6,016 bases of DNA, from NCBI GenBank assembly GCA_017394475.1, contig JAFPYQ010000441.1, positions 1 to 6,016 on the forward strand. The letters are read 5' to 3'. Made by a program: the position numbers and the translations under genes. The first letter of the stretch is position 1; each line of letters starts with the position of its first letter. The DNA is from Oscillospiraceae bacterium. GTDB lineage: Bacteria > Bacillota > Clostridia > Oscillospirales > Ruminococcaceae. Under the pieces are notes generated by a model. It was not told the DNA's origin and made no database searches. It saw only the letters and a list, made by a program, of their open reading frames with translations. This document shows, in pieces, positions 5,430-6,016 of the stretch.

Positions 5430-6016
5430 ATGAGAGGGATATATTCATCAGTCACCGATATGCGGCGCAAGGTCTTCACCGAGGTGGCGCGGCTTGCCTA
5501 CGAGGGCGGGGATTATTCGAGAATGGAAGATCTCCCGTACAAGATCTGTCCTGGTGATACCGCACAGCACAGGGAGAGCATTTTTCTCGAACGAGCCATA
5601 GTCGAGGAGCGACTCCGCCTTGCCATGGGGCTGCCCCTCAGGAACGTCAGCGAACACGCGCCTGTTTCAAGAGGTGTGGAGGAAAGTGCCATAGCCGAAA
5701 AGTACTACGATCCCCCTCTTATAAATATAATATCCTTCGCCTGCAACGCCTGCCCCGAGCTCCACTACCATGTGACCGAGGTGTGCCAGGGCTGCTTTGA
5801 GAATCCCTGCCAGGTGGTGTGCCCCAAGGGTACCATATCCATCCGCCACGGAAAATCAAAGATAGACCAGAGCAAGTGCATAAAATGCGGACGCTGCAAG
5901 GATGTGTGTCCCTACGGCGCCATACTAAAAGTGGAGCGCCCCTGCCAGCGAGCCTGCGGCATGGATGCCATAGGCAGCGACGAGCACGGACGAGCCCGTA
6001 TCGACTACGATAAATG
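5430..6016 (+). CDS. hydA: Monomeric [FeFe] hydrogenase (group B-like), N-terminal part
   Basis: The frame is open from the ATG at 5430 to the window end: 195 codons plus two bases, with no stop. AAAGGA lies 5 nt before the ATG. The protein starts MRGIYSSVTDMRRKVFTEVARLA, a beginning I associate with group B1/B3 monomeric [FeFe] hydrogenases of Clostridia. It continues with YKICPGD (37-43), LRLAMGLPLR (62-71) and KYYDPPLINII (91-101). A ferredoxin-like 2[4Fe-4S] domain follows: Cys 119, 122, 127, 131 and Cys 150, 153, 156, 160. Extra cysteine pairs are CNAC (105-108) and CQRAC (172-176, within a PCxxACGMDAI motif). The family would reduce protons or oxidise H2 with ferredoxin, or sense redox state. 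The catalytic H-cluster motifs lie beyond the window, so hydrogenase identity is inferred from the N-terminus. Another multi-cluster iron-sulfur protein is the alternative. Confidence 0.78.
   Translation, partial: MRGIYSSVTDMRRKVFTEVARLAYEGGDYSRMEDLPYKICPGDTAQHRESIFLERAIVEERLRLAMGLPLRNVSEHAPVSRGVEESAIAEKYYDPPLINIISFACNACPELHYHVTEVCQGCFENPCQVVCPKGTISIRHGKSKIDQSKCIKCGRCKDVCPYGAILKVERPCQRACGMDAIGSDEHGRARIDYDK

Noticed and set aside
1..6016. Search for CRISPR arrays, insertion sequences, tRNAs and phage genes
   Set aside because: No regularly spaced repeats, transposase-like frames, cloverleaf tRNA signatures or phage-like proteins were seen.

Overview
The window looks like chromosomal DNA from an anaerobic, low-to-mid GC Firmicute, most likely a Ruminococcus-type member of the Oscillospiraceae. 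The grounds are strong AGGAGG ribosome binding sites, consensus SigA-type promoters (TTGAAA or TTGATA, 17 bp, TATAAT or TAAAAT), a clostridial-type phosphofructokinase carrying the GGNGT and PKTIDND motifs, and the start of what looks like a monomeric group B [FeFe] hydrogenase. The genus is an inference from remembered family resemblance. No mobile element, CRISPR array, tRNA or rRNA was seen.

Layout. (1) 1-341, plus: the C-terminal part of a PnuC-type vitamin B3 transporter, cut by the window edge. (2) 342-713: AT-rich and without a convincing protein gene. It holds a consensus promoter (455-483) driving a short, structured RNA of about 80 nt that ends in a strong intrinsic terminator (543-569). 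This is a free-standing small RNA candidate that I cannot assign to a known family. It is followed by a perfect 10-bp inverted repeat (612-642) and the terminator of the next, oppositely oriented operon. (3) 714-2981, minus: a two-gene operon of a sugar-type substrate-binding lipoprotein followed by a two-TM protein with a degenerate GGDEF domain (TGNSF in place of GGDEF). No ABC ATPase or permease accompanies it, so it looks like a ligand-sensing pair rather than a transporter. A promoter lies at 3130-3158 and a 140-nt leader precedes the lipoprotein. (4) 3276-5091, minus: 6-phosphofructokinase followed by queC, probably cotranscribed from a promoter at 5246-5274 through a 150-nt leader. (5) 5430 to the end, plus: the N-terminal 195 residues of the hydrogenase, driven by a promoter at 5325-5353 that diverges from the pfk promoter.

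How the parts fit. Phosphofructokinase commits sugar to glycolysis. A monomeric hydrogenase in a fermenter handles the electrons released downstream or senses redox state, so the shared divergent promoter region is a plausible point of coordination. QueC makes preQ0 for queuosine tRNA modification and has no queD, queE or queF beside it here. The lipoprotein and degenerate GGDEF protein would report an extracellular ligand to the cytoplasm by protein contact rather than by making c-di-GMP. The most interesting parts for follow-up are that signalling pair and the orphan RNA at about 490-569.
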